This document shows, piece after piece, positions 1 to 8,804 of a DNA stretch of 64,000 nt (the first letter of the stretch is position 1; each line of letters opens with the position of its first letter). The stretch is from Methanosphaera sp. (lineage in GTDB: Archaea > Methanobacteriota > Methanobacteria > Methanobacteriales > Methanobacteriaceae), in assembly GCF_022768985.1 (NCBI RefSeq), contig NZ_JALEKL010000001.1, forward strand, positions 62,001-126,000, given 5' to 3'. The notes below the pieces were generated by a model. That model worked only from the letters and a program-made list of their open reading frames with translations, was not told the origin of the DNA and searched no databases. Both the position numbers and the translations under genes were made by a program.

Positions 1-2
1 AT

Positions 3-1271
3 TCATTTCTTTCAAGATATACAGCAGGTGTAATGCTTTTTGCAATAATATTTTATATCCTCGTAAATAAGCTTGATATGGCAAAGATTAAGGATATTAT
101 AGTTGGAGCAGTTATTGGAGTAGTAAGTATAGTATGGTTTTTAAATCAGTTTAATAAAACACTTGGTACACCATTTCCATTTCTTGGACAATTTAGTGGT
201 ACAGTATCAAATGTTAAGGTGATGGATGCAGGATTTCTACCAGATTCATGGTATTATATAAATCATATACCAAACTATCTTGCAAGTACAATACCACGTG
301 GTGCAACATTTAATGCACTTATAAATCCAATGGGAAATATTCCAACAATACTATCAACACTTTACATTATACTTATGGTGGCAGGAATTGCAGCTGTATT
401 TTACAAGATTATCAAAACTGTATATACATCAGATATTAAATTTGCAACAAAGAAAAATATCACATTAACAATTCTTGCAGCTGTATTGTTTATTGTATGT
501 TTTATAACAATATGTGGTGTATCATATCTTATGTCATCTATTATATTCATGGTTGCACTTTTAATATTATACTATGTTCTTAGAGGCTATGATATTAAAT
601 ATCTTGACTATGATTTTATGATGATACTACTGTTGTTTGTATATGTGGTTTTCCAGTCTGTAATTTATACAAAAAATGACAGATACTTCATAACAGCACT
701 TCCATTTATTGCATATTTCATAATTAATGCTATTAGTTGTATTTATGAATTTATAGATTCAAAAATATCTCTAAAACCTAAAATATCAACAATCATATCT
801 ATATGTGCTGTTATATTTTTAGTAGTTAATGCACTTTCATTTACACAAAGTATACCAACTGAAAATCAGTACTCAGATATTGATGATGCATGTAACTGGT
901 TTAATGAAAATCATGGCAATTATAACAATTCAACAATTATATATTCAGATAACTGGCCTGCTGTTACATGGTATCTTAACTTATATATTCAAAGAGGAGT
1001 ACCAGAATCAGACACACCAGATGGACTTGCCGAGTTTTCAAAGTTTATGTTATGTGAAAATTCAACACATAGTGCAGCATCATACTATATTCAGACAACA
1101 AATACAGATAAAAATATGACTTTTCCTGGATTTTCAAAGATCTATGAAAAAGGAACTGTTGCAATCTATCAAAATAACTACCTAGAAGATCATAATCAGT
1201 CACAATTTAGAAGTAGTGAATATAGAAACTATACAGATAACTTATTTAGCAATATGACAGAGGAGAAATAA
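3..1271 (+). CDS. GT39-type membrane glycosyltransferase, 5' end outside window
   Basis: Multi-spanning membrane protein related to the protein encoded directly downstream. The frame is open from base 3, and its codons before the first ATG at 33 read SRYTAG, matching the RYTEG segment of the downstream paralogue, so the true start lies before the window. At least nine hydrophobic segments fill the first two thirds of what is visible. A soluble C-terminal stretch follows, with WFNENHGNYNN and several NxS/T sequons that would face outside. This fits family 39 (dolichyl-phosphate-mannose or ArnT-like) glycosyltransferases, which use a polyprenyl-phosphate sugar donor at the membrane. The catalytic N-terminal loop is outside the window, so the assignment rests on the architecture and the paralogue. 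Only 3 nt separate it from the next gene, so the two are probably co-transcribed. Confidence 0.7.
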   Translation, partial: SFLSRYTAGVMLFAIIFYILVNKLDMAKIKDIIVGAVIGVVSIVWFLNQFNKTLGTPFPFLGQFSGTVSNVKVMDAGFLPDSWYYINHIPNYLASTIPRGATFNALINPMGNIPTILSTLYIILMVAGIAAVFYKIIKTVYTSDIKFATKKNITLTILAAVLFIVCFITICGVSYLMSSIIFMVALLILYYVLRGYDIKYLDYDFMMILLLFVYVVFQSVIYTKNDRYFITALPFIAYFIINAISCIYEFIDSKISLKPKISTIISICAVIFLVVNALSFTQSIPTENQYSDIDDACNWFNENHGNYNNSTIIYSDNWPAVTWYLNLYIQRGVPESDTPDGLAEFSKFMLCENSTHSAASYYIQTTNTDKNMTFPGFSKIYEKGTVAIYQNNYLEDHNQSQFRSSEYRNYTDNLFSNMTEEK

Positions 1272-1274
1272 TAA

Positions 1275-2912
1275 ATGTTTGAAAAACTAAATACTAAGAA
1301 AAATATGCTAGCTGTTGTTTTTGTATGTTCTGTCATATATACATCAATTCTTGTATGTATGCAAAATATTATTGGTGTTAATTACTGGGATATATTTGTA
1401 TATCTTCAAAATGCAATGTTATTTTCAAATATTAATATTGGAAGTCAACTTGCACTTCCACCAGTACTTTCTCTTCTTGTTGCAATACCATTTAGAATGG
1501 GATTTATATCAGAGTTAAGTTTGTTTTGTGTTTCAGGATTGCTTTTTATTGCACTTCTTGTTGGAATATACCTGCTTTTCATAAGACGATATACACCTTT
1601 TATATCATTTATGGGAAGTATGTTTTTTGGAATGCTTTCTGTTGTTGTAACATGGGCTGTTAGTGGTTCATGTGATCTTCCAGCATTATCATTTGCAATA
1701 TGGGCAATACTTTTTACAATCTATGCACTTGACTATGATTTTAAATACTTCTATGTTGCATTTATATGCTTTATATGTGCATTTTTCACACGTTATACTG
1801 AAGGATTTATCTTATTTGTAATTCTTAGATATTTTGTTATGAATATTGATAAATTTAAAAAACAGGCAACAAAGAAGAAGGTTATAAAGTTAGTGGCTTT
1901 CATGCTTTTATGTGGTGGTGTTATTGCTGCTGCATATCTTATAAATCAGGGAAGAATTCCATTTATTAGCCAGTTTATTGAGGTGTCAAAAAGTAGTCAG
2001 GTATCAAGTGTAAATATTGGATATGATCCAAATCCATTGTATTATATCCAGAATATGCCACAGCTTTTAACATCAATGTATGTATCATCTACATATGATG
2101 CTACACTAACTTGTGTATCTAATATGCCAACAATTCTTTCATATGTTATCATGGCACTTGCAGCTGTAGGTGTTGTATCTGTATTTTATCCACTCTTTAA
2201 AGATAGATGTGAATTTAGCAGATCTGATAAAATCATTATAGCAATATGTACACTTTTAGCTATTGTATGTATAATTTCATACACTCATGTATCTTATATA
2301 ATATCAGAAGTACTTTTCCTTGCAGTAGTGATCTTATTATGTAAGAAGTTTCGAAGTAAATTTAATGATATGGATATATCTATGTTTATATTAATGGGAG
2401 TTTTCATAATAATGCATTCCTATCATCCAGTAAAAGTTGACAGATACATAATGGCAGTATTCATACCTGTAGTATACTTCATGATAAAAACAATAGTTGA
2501 AATACCAAAACTAAACATAAAAAATGCAACAAAAATAATAGCAGTACTACTAATAATATTAACACTAATAAATACAAGCTACATCACATCACTAGCACAT
2601 CCAAATGAACATACAACAGATGAAAAAGATGCAGCAAACTGGCTTCAAAACTACGATGAAAACTACACACAACACAACATATCATCAGATCGAGGAGTAG
2701 CATTTAGCTGGTATCTAAAAAAATACACATACACAACAATACCAAGGGTAGTTGAGGCAAACAACGACTCATTTAATGAGACATTAAATTCAATAAATGC
2801 AACATACTACATAGATTCAACATCAAACCTAACACATATAGATGGATATCATGAAATATATTCAAGTAACTCAACACAGATAAATAAGATAAAAATATAT
2901 GAAAAAAATTAA
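1275..2912 (+). CDS. GT39-type membrane glycosyltransferase (tandem paralogue)
   Basis: 545-residue integral membrane protein with about ten to twelve hydrophobic helices and a soluble C-terminal domain. An extracytoplasmic loop near residue 30 carries NYWDIFVY, in the place of the acidic catalytic loop of GT39 enzymes, and FFTRYTEGF near residue 175 matches the upstream gene. The likely role is transfer of a sugar from a polyprenyl-phosphate carrier to a cell-surface polymer or protein; donor and acceptor are unknown. The ATG follows GGAG in the tail of the upstream gene. Codon choice changes within the gene: T-ending codons dominate up to about position 2450, then A-ending codons (cta, ata, aca) to the end. 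Confidence 0.75.
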   Translation: MFEKLNTKKNMLAVVFVCSVIYTSILVCMQNIIGVNYWDIFVYLQNAMLFSNINIGSQLALPPVLSLLVAIPFRMGFISELSLFCVSGLLFIALLVGIYLLFIRRYTPFISFMGSMFFGMLSVVVTWAVSGSCDLPALSFAIWAILFTIYALDYDFKYFYVAFICFICAFFTRYTEGFILFVILRYFVMNIDKFKKQATKKKVIKLVAFMLLCGGVIAAAYLINQGRIPFISQFIEVSKSSQVSSVNIGYDPNPLYYIQNMPQLLTSMYVSSTYDATLTCVSNMPTILSYVIMALAAVGVVSVFYPLFKDRCEFSRSDKIIIAICTLLAIVCIISYTHVSYIISEVLFLAVVILLCKKFRSKFNDMDISMFILMGVFIIMHSYHPVKVDRYIMAVFIPVVYFMIKTIVEIPKLNIKNATKIIAVLLIILTLINTSYITSLAHPNEHTTDEKDAANWLQNYDENYTQHNISSDRGVAFSWYLKKYTYTTIPRVVEANNDSFNETLNSINATYYIDSTSNLTHIDGYHEIYSSNSTQINKIKIYEKN

Positions 2913-2939
2913 AATATAAAAAAAAGGGAATAATTTGCA

Positions 2940-3965
2940 ATGTATAGTAAAGATGAAATAATAGAAAAAATAACACAAATAAGACAACAAATCAACCATG
3001 AACAAGTTGATGTAGAAATAAAAGACATACAATATAAAGACGATGAACTTACAATAATAACACCAGATAGACCAGAAAAATCAATAGTAATAGGAAAAGG
3101 TGGATGGGTAGTAGGAAAACTTAAAGAAGATCTTGGCGTTAAATCTGTCCATGTAGTATCATATACAGATATAATGCTTAAAGAATATCAGATGAATCTA
3201 TCACTAAAACATCTAAAAAAGATGATGCAAAACGGCACAATAGATGATAAATACATGGAAGTATTTGAAAATATCTATGAACTACTCACACTTAAAGCAC
3301 AAAGAGCATATGACAATACCATAGTTGCAAATTACATAAAAGAAAACATAGACAGAAAACCAGTAGATGGAGCAGACGTTGTAGTTGCATTATCTGGTGG
3401 TGTTGATAGTAGTTTTTCAACTCTTCTTTCAAAAGCTGTAGGATTTAATATACATCCAATGACAGTAGATCCAGGAACAATAGTACTGCCAAAACAATTC
3501 CATCGTAACATTGATAATTTAGTTGAAAAAATAGGCATAAAACATGAATACCTGAAAACTGACATGTCAGATATAATAAATGATGCACTATCAGGTAAAA
3601 TACATCCATGTGGACGTTGTTCATCACACATTGAAGATGTAATAACACAAAAAACACGTGATCTAAATATATCATGTATGATCTATGGAGATCTACTATC
3701 TACAGGTTCACAATCTGTAGTAAAAAAAGATTCTCTAATGAGAATAAATCTACCAGCACTCTTTAGAATGGAGAAAACTGAGATTAAAAATGTAATCATC
3801 AACTATGATGTTAAAAAAATAAAAGGATATGGATGTCCACTTATTGTTGAAGTTCATAAGAATCATCCACAATACAGGTCATTTTCAATACAAAGAGTTC
3901 TACGTGAAACACGTGCTGGTATACTAGAACCTGGTGAAGCTCTAGATTTAATTAGAACTATTTAA
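2940..3965 (+). CDS. PP-loop superfamily ATPase with N-terminal KH-like domain
   Basis: 341 residues. A KH-like nucleic-acid-binding segment with IGKGGWVVGK lies at residues 51-60. The PP-loop SGGVDSS is at 152-158, and a CGRC pair at 224-227 is followed by a GYGCPL cysteine near 295. PP-loop ATPases activate a substrate by adenylation. Those with a CxxC pair and an RNA-binding domain are usually tRNA thiolases or sulfur-transfer enzymes, so sulfur transfer to tRNA is the best inference; the substrate cannot be read. It starts at ATG 27 nt after the glycosyltransferase, behind a GGGAAT-type ribosome binding site. Its last 8 nt overlap a convergent small gene. Confidence 0.75.
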   Translation: MYSKDEIIEKITQIRQQINHEQVDVEIKDIQYKDDELTIITPDRPEKSIVIGKGGWVVGKLKEDLGVKSVHVVSYTDIMLKEYQMNLSLKHLKKMMQNGTIDDKYMEVFENIYELLTLKAQRAYDNTIVANYIKENIDRKPVDGADVVVALSGGVDSSFSTLLSKAVGFNIHPMTVDPGTIVLPKQFHRNIDNLVEKIGIKHEYLKTDMSDIINDALSGKIHPCGRCSSHIEDVITQKTRDLNISCMIYGDLLSTGSQSVVKKDSLMRINLPALFRMEKTEIKNVIINYDVKKIKGYGCPLIVEVHKNHPQYRSFSIQRVLRETRAGILEPGEALDLIRTI

Positions 3966-4092
3966 TTAATTCAAGAACACCATATGCTATAAGTATAAGA
4001 CCTATAATGTATGCAGCTAAGTTTGGATAAATTAATATAAGCAATCCTAAAATTACAAGGATTGTATATCCATATCTTTCAAGATTTGTCAA
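3958..4092 (-). CDS. 44-residue membrane protein, DUF3096-like
   Basis: Very short gene: TTG start at 4092 behind a GGGAGTGGAT ribosome binding site, TAG stop at 3958. The peptide has a short polar N-terminus (LTNLERYGYT), two hydrophobic helices separated by YPNLAAY, and ends VLELIK. The pattern helix, I-Y-P, helix, G-V-L-E-L resembles the small hydrophobic DUF3096 proteins of methanogens and bacteria, function unknown. It converges with the PP-loop gene (8 nt overlap) and lies downstream of argH on the same strand, so it may share the argH transcript. The reading frame and ribosome binding site are good; the family match is from memory. Confidence 0.6.
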   Translation of the reverse strand: MTNLERYGYTILVILGLLILIYPNLAAYIIGLILIAYGVLELIK

Positions 4093-4121
4093 AACATCCA
4101 CTCCCAAATTTTCCCTTTTTT

Positions 4122-5525
4122 TTATTCATTTAAGAATTTTTCCATGTTATCTATTGCATCACGTACAGCAGATGGTGCACATCCACCTTTTACTGTTCTT
4201 GATTTTACATTTAATGCAGGATCAAGTGCTTGACGTATAAGATCCTCACCAAGTTCTATAGGTTCACCAAGAATTTCCTCAGACACTTTATTTACAAATT
4301 CATTATCAATATCTTCTGTTGTAATACCTTTCTCTATTGAATCTGATACAATTTTTCCAACAATTGTATGTGCACTTCTAAATGGAAGATTTTTTTCACG
4401 TACCATAATATCTGCTAGTTCTGTTGCTGTTGCAAAGTTTGCAGATGCAAGCTGTTTTGTTCTTTCTTTATTAATTGTAAGTGTTGCAACCATACCATGT
4501 ACAATTTTAAGAATATCATTAGTATTATCTACTGTATTCCATAGATGTGGTGTAAGTTCTTGTAAGTCACGGTTGTAGCTGTGAGGTATTGCTTTAAGCA
4601 TACTTAGTATTGTCATAAGTTCTCCATATGCTACTGTACTTTTTCCACGTGCAAGTTCTGCAATATCAGGGTTTTTCTTTTGTGGCATAATTGATGATGT
4701 AGATGAATATGCATTTGAACATTCAACCATTCTAAATTCATAACTACTCCATATTACAATTTCATCTGCTATTTTTCCAAGTGTTGTTGCAAGCATTGCA
4801 TAGTCAAATGCTGCTTCTGCAACAAAGTCACGACTACTTACAGAGTCAATTGAGTTATCCATTACTTCACTAAATCCTAATAGCTCTGCTGTTCTTTGAC
4901 GATTAATTGGAAATCCTGTTGTTGTAAGTGCTGCAGCACCAAGTGGACTTATATCTACACGTTTATATGTATCATAGAATCTTTCACAATCACGTCTTAG
5001 TTCATTTGCATATGCCATTAGGTGGTGTGCAAATGTTGTAGGTTGTGCATGTTGAAGGTGTGTGTATGCAATGAAAAGTGTGTCAAGGTTTTCTTTTGCC
5101 ATTTCAACTATTGTTGTGATAAATTGTTTTATATTTTTGGTTGTATTTTCAATTTCACTTTTTAGTTTAAGACGTATATCTGTACATACCTGGTCATTTC
5201 TACTTTTTGCTGTATGCATAAATCCTGCTTCTTTTCCCACAAGATTTGTTACATAGTCTTCAATAGCCATGTGAATATCCTCAAAGCTAGGATCAATATT
5301 AAGTGCACTAAGACCTTCACTTTCAAGTTTATTTAATGCATTAATAATTTTAACACCAGCATCTTCTGGAATTATTCCTTCTTCCATAAGCATAGTAGTA
5401 TGTGCACGGTTAGTTTTTACATCTTCTTCAAAAATTCTCTGATCAAACTCAATAGATGTTGAAAATGCAGCAGCATCATCAGTCATCTTTTCATCAAAAC
5501 GTCCAGCTCTTAAAAAGTCATCCAT
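4122..5525 (-). CDS. argH: argininosuccinate lyase
   Basis: 467 residues, normal length for the family. It cleaves argininosuccinate to arginine and fumarate, the last step of arginine synthesis, and belongs to the fumarase/aspartase superfamily. Visible landmarks are the N-terminal [18 protein letters not shown] near residues 104-113, [11 protein letters not shown] at 154-164 with the conserved His, and the signature loop [11 protein letters not shown] at 277-287 with the catalytic Ser. The ATG start at 5525 follows AGGAATTGAT. No other arginine gene is nearby. It is the first minus-strand gene after an A+T-rich gap and probably has its own promoter there. Confidence 0.97.
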   Translation of the reverse strand: MDDFLRAGRFDEKMTDDAAAFSTSIEFDQRIFEEDVKTNRAHTTMLMEEGIIPEDAGVKIINALNKLESEGLSALNIDPSFEDIHMAIEDYVTNLVGKEAGFMHTAKSRNDQVCTDIRLKLKSEIENTTKNIKQFITTIVEMAKENLDTLFIAYTHLQHAQPTTFAHHLMAYANELRRDCERFYDTYKRVDISPLGAAALTTTGFPINRQRTAELLGFSEVMDNSIDSVSSRDFVAEAAFDYAMLATTLGKIADEIVIWSSYEFRMVECSNAYSSTSSIMPQKKNPDIAELARGKSTVAYGELMTILSMLKAIPHSYNRDLQELTPHLWNTVDNTNDILKIVHGMVATLTINKERTKQLASANFATATELADIMVREKNLPFRSAHTIVGKIVSDSIEKGITTEDIDNEFVNKVSEEILGEPIELGEDLIRQALDPALNVKSRTVKGGCAPSAVRDAIDNMEKFLNE

Positions 5526-5941
5526 AAAAAATCAATTCCTAAAAGTTTTTATTTAATTTAAAAAAATAATTTATATAATTAAAATTCCTAAAAAATGTAA
5601 TCTAAATTTTTATATTAAAAAAAATAATAATTACTTCATATAAAACTTATATTTCTATTAATCTTTAAATGTTTCTAAAAAAAAGCCATGGAATATATAC
5701 TAAAATTATAAATAAAATTTTAAAAGTAAAAATAAAAAAGTATTTGGTGGTGAAAAGAAAATTTTTTTTTTGGATTTATGTATTTTTAGATTTGTGTTTA
5801 TGAATAATTAATAGTTAATAATAAAATCAACTCTTAATATCTAATATTATATTTATAAAATATATTTAATAAACCTTTCCAAAATACAAAATCACTTAAA
5901 AAAAAAATTAAATAAAAAATAAACATTAAAACTAATTATGC
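5526..5941. other. A+T-rich intergenic gap
   Basis: About 415 bases between the start of argH and the end of rps27ae, both on the minus strand. It contains only A/T runs and short T-tracts. The part next to 5525 must carry the argH promoter, and the part next to 5941 the terminator of the ribosomal cluster. I see no convincing gene or RNA. Confidence 0.6.
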
Positions 5942-6097
5942 TTATTCATTTTTCCATTGTGTGTATCCACAACGACCACATGCGTATCTGTCACCGTGAT
6001 CTGCCATGAAAATACCGTGTGAACATCTTACACATTCAGGATTTTTTCTCACGATTTTACCGTCTTTAACTTCATATAATTCGTATTTTTTTGACAT
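5942..6097 (-). CDS. rps27ae: 30S ribosomal protein S27ae
   Basis: 51 residues beginning [10 protein letters not shown] and ending TQWKNE. Four cysteines form a C2-C2 zinc ribbon (CVRC at 22-25 and CGRC at 40-43), typical of archaeal S27ae, a zinc-binding protein of the small subunit. The ATG at 6097 lies 26 nt after the rps24e stop, and the S24e-S27ae pair is standard in archaea. It is the last gene of the minus-strand translation cluster. No unusual residues are seen. Confidence 0.95.
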   Translation of the reverse strand: MSKKYELYEVKDGKIVRKNPECVRCSHGIFMADHGDRYACGRCGYTQWKNE

Positions 6098-6123
6098 TTA
6101 AATAATCTCCCTAATATCTAAGC

Positions 6124-6438
6124 TTATTCTTCTGCTTCTTCTTCTACTTCTTCAACTTCAGGTTCTTCGTTTTTGCTTATAACAGCTGCTGGTTCGATTT
6201 CGTTGAGTTTTTCAACAGAGTCGTAAATTTTTGCAAAACCTTCAGCTTTAGAAACTCCATAACTAGGCTTCATTGTGTCCACCACGAGGAGATCATTAGA
6301 TGAGTCTTCCATAGCAACAAGTTTGTGTTTTACATCTAATAATTTTGGTGTTCCTTCTTCTGGGTATTCGCATTCAAATTCAATTTCAATCCTATTGAGT
6401 AAAGGATTTTCTTTACGATTAATTACATTTATATCCAT
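6124..6438 (-). CDS. rps24e: 30S ribosomal protein S24e
   Basis: 104 residues from the chosen start MDINVINRKE. The core RKENPLLNRIEIEFE and the KLLDVKHKL stretch are typical of S24e, and the C-terminal tail is very acidic (EEPEVEEVEEEAEE). An upstream in-frame ATG at 6453 would add five residues and overlap the kinase gene by 8 nt. I prefer 6438 because GTGAT lies just before it and family members start at M-[DE]-I. It sits between the dephospho-CoA kinase and S27ae genes. Confidence 0.93.
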   Translation of the reverse strand: MDINVINRKENPLLNRIEIEFECEYPEEGTPKLLDVKHKLVAMEDSSNDLLVVDTMKPSYGVSKAEGFAKIYDSVEKLNEIEPAAVISKNEEPEVEEVEEEAEE

Positions 6439-6445
6439 ATTATCA

Positions 6446-6955
6446 CTATTCATTAATTAATTGTTTATAAAAATTTTCAACCTTATCAAAGGCTTCATCA
6501 ACTTTAAGCATTACAACACCTTCTTTAGGTTGTCCATAAAGAATAAGAGTGTCGCTTGGTGCTTTTAATACGCAAGGTAAAACTGCCAAATCTTCTTCTC
6601 CATCTACAATGATAATTATACGATTATCACTACTAGCATTATTTAAAGCATTATCTATTGCTTCATCTAATTCTTCAGTTAAATACCCTGCAGGGTTATT
6701 TACATATACTATATTATCTGTATGATCTAAGTTATTTTGTACAGGTTCTCTTTCAATCAAGTTATCAATAATACATATCTGAGGATGCATTTGCATTTCA
6801 ACAAGATTTCTAGATGTAACATCACCTATACTAATTATAAGCTTATCTTCTGATAATTGTTTTTTTAGTGGATCTTTGATTAAATCAATAGATTTGTGCA
6901 ACTCACCTAAAGGTTCTTTTAATTCTCCTCTAAGAGATTTTGGTAGTTTTAGCAC
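6446..6955 (-). CDS. GTP-dependent dephospho-CoA kinase (archaeal, DUF359 family)
   Basis: 169 residues. The opening LPKSLRGELKEPLG, the SIGDVTSRNL segment near 46 and the VDGEEDLAVLPCV motif near 120 are hallmarks of DUF359, shown in Thermococcus to phosphorylate dephospho-CoA with GTP, the last step of archaeal coenzyme A synthesis. There is no Walker A P-loop, as expected for this family, which is unrelated to bacterial CoaE. It lies between spt4 and rps24e, a conserved archaeal arrangement. The other CoA gene in the window, coaD near 50 kb, catalyses the preceding step. Confidence 0.9.
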   Translation of the reverse strand: MLKLPKSLRGELKEPLGELHKSIDLIKDPLKKQLSEDKLIISIGDVTSRNLVEMQMHPQICIIDNLIEREPVQNNLDHTDNIVYVNNPAGYLTEELDEAIDNALNNASSDNRIIIIVDGEEDLAVLPCVLKAPSDTLILYGQPKEGVVMLKVDEAFDKVENFYKQLINE

Positions 6956-6987
6956 AGATTATATCTCCCTAAAATTTTTATTTAAAT

Positions 6988-7176
6988 TTATTTACTGACT
7001 TTTAATGCATATCTGCCAGGAGTTTCAATATCTACTTCTTTAGCTAACATTGAGTTTTCTGGATCAGTTACAACAATAAGTCCACTCCAATCACTAGATG
7101 TTTCTTCCCCACATAAAGGACATTGCTTTTCATATGAGATATATTTACATCTTTGACATGCTCTTTCAGCCGCCAT
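6988..7176 (-). CDS. spt4: transcription elongation factor Spt4 (RNA polymerase subunit E'')
   Basis: 62 residues. A zinc finger is formed by C7, C10 (CQRC) and C19, C22 (CPLC), followed by SSDWSGLIVVTDPENS, the surface that binds the NGN domain of Spt5. The Spt4-Spt5 complex clamps RNA polymerase for processive elongation. It lies directly after the Rpo7 gene on the same strand, the usual archaeal rpoE1-rpoE2 pair. The start ATG at 7176 follows a GAGGGAAT ribosome binding site. Confidence 0.95.
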   Translation of the reverse strand: MAAERACQRCKYISYEKQCPLCGEETSSDWSGLIVVTDPENSMLAKEVDIETPGRYALKVSK

Positions 7177-7200
7177 AATAATTCCCTCATTTAACTAGGT

Positions 7201-7767
7201 TCATACTTCTTCATTAAAATTTTTAAGTTTTTCTTCTTCAATCCATTCGAAACGACCAAGACCTGGCTGTCTCATTGTTAGACCAATTTTACAATCTTTT
7301 GTTGAGTTACCTTTCATACTAAGAGCTACAATTCTTGCTCTTACAAAGTTAGTTTCATCAAGAGATTTATCAGTTTCATTTGCAACTAAAGCTCCACGTT
7401 TCATATCATATGTAATGTAATCATTTGTGATCTGTGAAACGTGTACAAGTCCATCCATAGGACCAATTCTTACAAATGCACCGAATTCTATAATTTCAAT
7501 AACTTCTCCATCAACAATTTCATGTAACATAGGTTTATAGAATAATGCATTGAATTTTACATGATAAAATGCTGCTCCATCACCGATAACAACACGTCCC
7601 TCATCATGTTCAAGAACATCAGTAACTATTACAAGTATACCAAGATTTTTATCAACTTCTCCAACATATTTCCTATTAAGAATTTCAGCTGCAACTTCAT
7701 CAAATGGCTGATCAAACATACTAGGTGGAACTCTTACTGTATCTTCAATGGTTACTATTTCGTACAC
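7201..7767 (-). CDS. rpo7: DNA-directed RNA polymerase subunit Rpo7 (E')
   Basis: 188 residues. The N-terminal RNP-like domain starts [18 protein letters not shown]. An S1/OB RNA-binding domain begins near residue 80 ([23 protein letters not shown]) and ends near 165. Rpo7 forms the stalk of archaeal RNA polymerase with Rpo4 and contacts nascent RNA. No rpo4 gene is in the window. It lies between the pyrophosphatase and Spt4 genes with short spacers, consistent with one transcript. Confidence 0.96.
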   Translation of the reverse strand: MYEIVTIEDTVRVPPSMFDQPFDEVAAEILNRKYVGEVDKNLGILVIVTDVLEHDEGRVVIGDGAAFYHVKFNALFYKPMLHEIVDGEVIEIIEFGAFVRIGPMDGLVHVSQITNDYITYDMKRGALVANETDKSLDETNFVRARIVALSMKGNSTKDCKIGLTMRQPGLGRFEWIEEEKLKNFNEEV

Positions 7768-7795
7768 TTTATTAACCTCAGTAAAATTTTTTTAT

Positions 7796-8323
7796 TTATT
7801 CATATTTTTCTTTATAAAGTTCGATAGCATGCATTACAGCATCTTTTGCAGCACTACTGTCTTCCCAGCCATTAATTTCAACAGTTTTGTTTTCTAATGC
7901 TTTATATTGGCTGAAGAAATGTTCAATTTCTTTAAGGTAATGTTCTGGTAGTTGTGAAATATCATCAATACCTTCAAATCTTGGATCTTCAAGAGGTACT
8001 GCAAGAAGTTTATCATCACTATCTCCTTGGTCAATCATTCTCATAATTCCAATAGGTCTAGCTTCAATAATACATCCAGGGAATGTTGGTTGATCCATAA
8101 TTACAAGTACATCAAATGGGTCTCCATCGTCCCAGAGTGTTTTTGGCATAAAACCATATTCTGCAGGATAGTGGAATGGTGAGAATAATACACGATCAAG
8201 AGCAAAAGCTTCTTTATCTTTATCATATTCATATTTATTACGTGATCCTGTAGGAATTTCTACAACTACTGTAATTTCATCAGGTACATCTGATCCTGAA
8301 TTTATATCTTTCCAAAGATTCAT
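7796..8323 (-). CDS. ppa: inorganic pyrophosphatase (family I)
   Basis: 175 residues, normal for soluble family I enzymes. It hydrolyses pyrophosphate released by nucleotide-consuming biosynthesis. The metal-site signature DDGDPFDVLV is at 65-74, preceded by the active-site stretch FHYPAEYGFMP; EIPTGSRNKYEYD near 22-34 binds phosphate. The start ATG lies behind AGGAAATATA. It sits inside the translation cluster between the PIN and Rpo7 genes. Confidence 0.96.
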   Translation of the reverse strand: MNLWKDINSGSDVPDEITVVVEIPTGSRNKYEYDKDKEAFALDRVLFSPFHYPAEYGFMPKTLWDDGDPFDVLVIMDQPTFPGCIIEARPIGIMRMIDQGDSDDKLLAVPLEDPRFEGIDDISQLPEHYLKEIEHFFSQYKALENKTVEINGWEDSSAAKDAVMHAIELYKEKYE

Positions 8324-8394
8324 AGTATATTTCCTCCAAATAATCTATATTTTAATTCCAAATTTCTTATAATTTTAAACTTAAAGTCTTATAT

Positions 8395-8804
8395 CTACTT
8401 AAGATATCCATCAACTTCAAGAAATCTATGCTGTCTTAAATAAACTACATTAATACCTCTTTTTTTTGCACGCATTTTAAGATTCCTATCGTTAGTACAC
8501 AATACATCTCCCACATTGCAGTATTTAAGAAGTACATTATCTACATGTTCACCATTTCTATCAATTTCATCAACAGTAAATGGATCACACTTTGCAATCT
8601 GTAATGCTACAGATGCTGCAAGTTTATTTTTACCCTTAGATTTCTTTTTAAGTGTAGTTAATTCATCAATTACAATGGATGGAACAACTAAATCATAATA
8701 TGATGGCAAGATACTCTTTAGTTGATCTGCAACATCAATATTTAGCTGAAACATCATCATCAAAAATTTGTATCAACTACTGCCTTATATTTTGATGATA
8801 CCAT
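8395..8804 (-). pseudogene. PIN-domain (Fcf1/Nob1-like) nuclease gene with an apparent -1 frameshift
   Basis: The C-terminal 122 codons (8763 down to 8395) encode a conserved archaeal PIN protein: FQLNIDV, SYYDLVVPSIVIDEL, GDVLCTNDRNLK and the ending VVYLRQHRFLEVDGYLK. The frame opens only at a TTG at 8763, which would omit the first catalytic Asp. That Asp lies in another frame: ATG at 8804, with GGAGG 10 nt upstream, gives [14 protein letters not shown] and then TGA. A one-base slip on the A-AAT-TTT heptamer (8769-8763) joins the two as VVDTNF-LMMMFQ, exactly the family sequence. The gene overlaps the end of eif2g by 20 nt. Acidic residues D of VVDTNF, E of IDEL and D of TNDR would complete the PIN active site, implying RNase activity. 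It may be a frameshift mutation, a sequence error or translational frameshifting. Confidence 0.75.
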
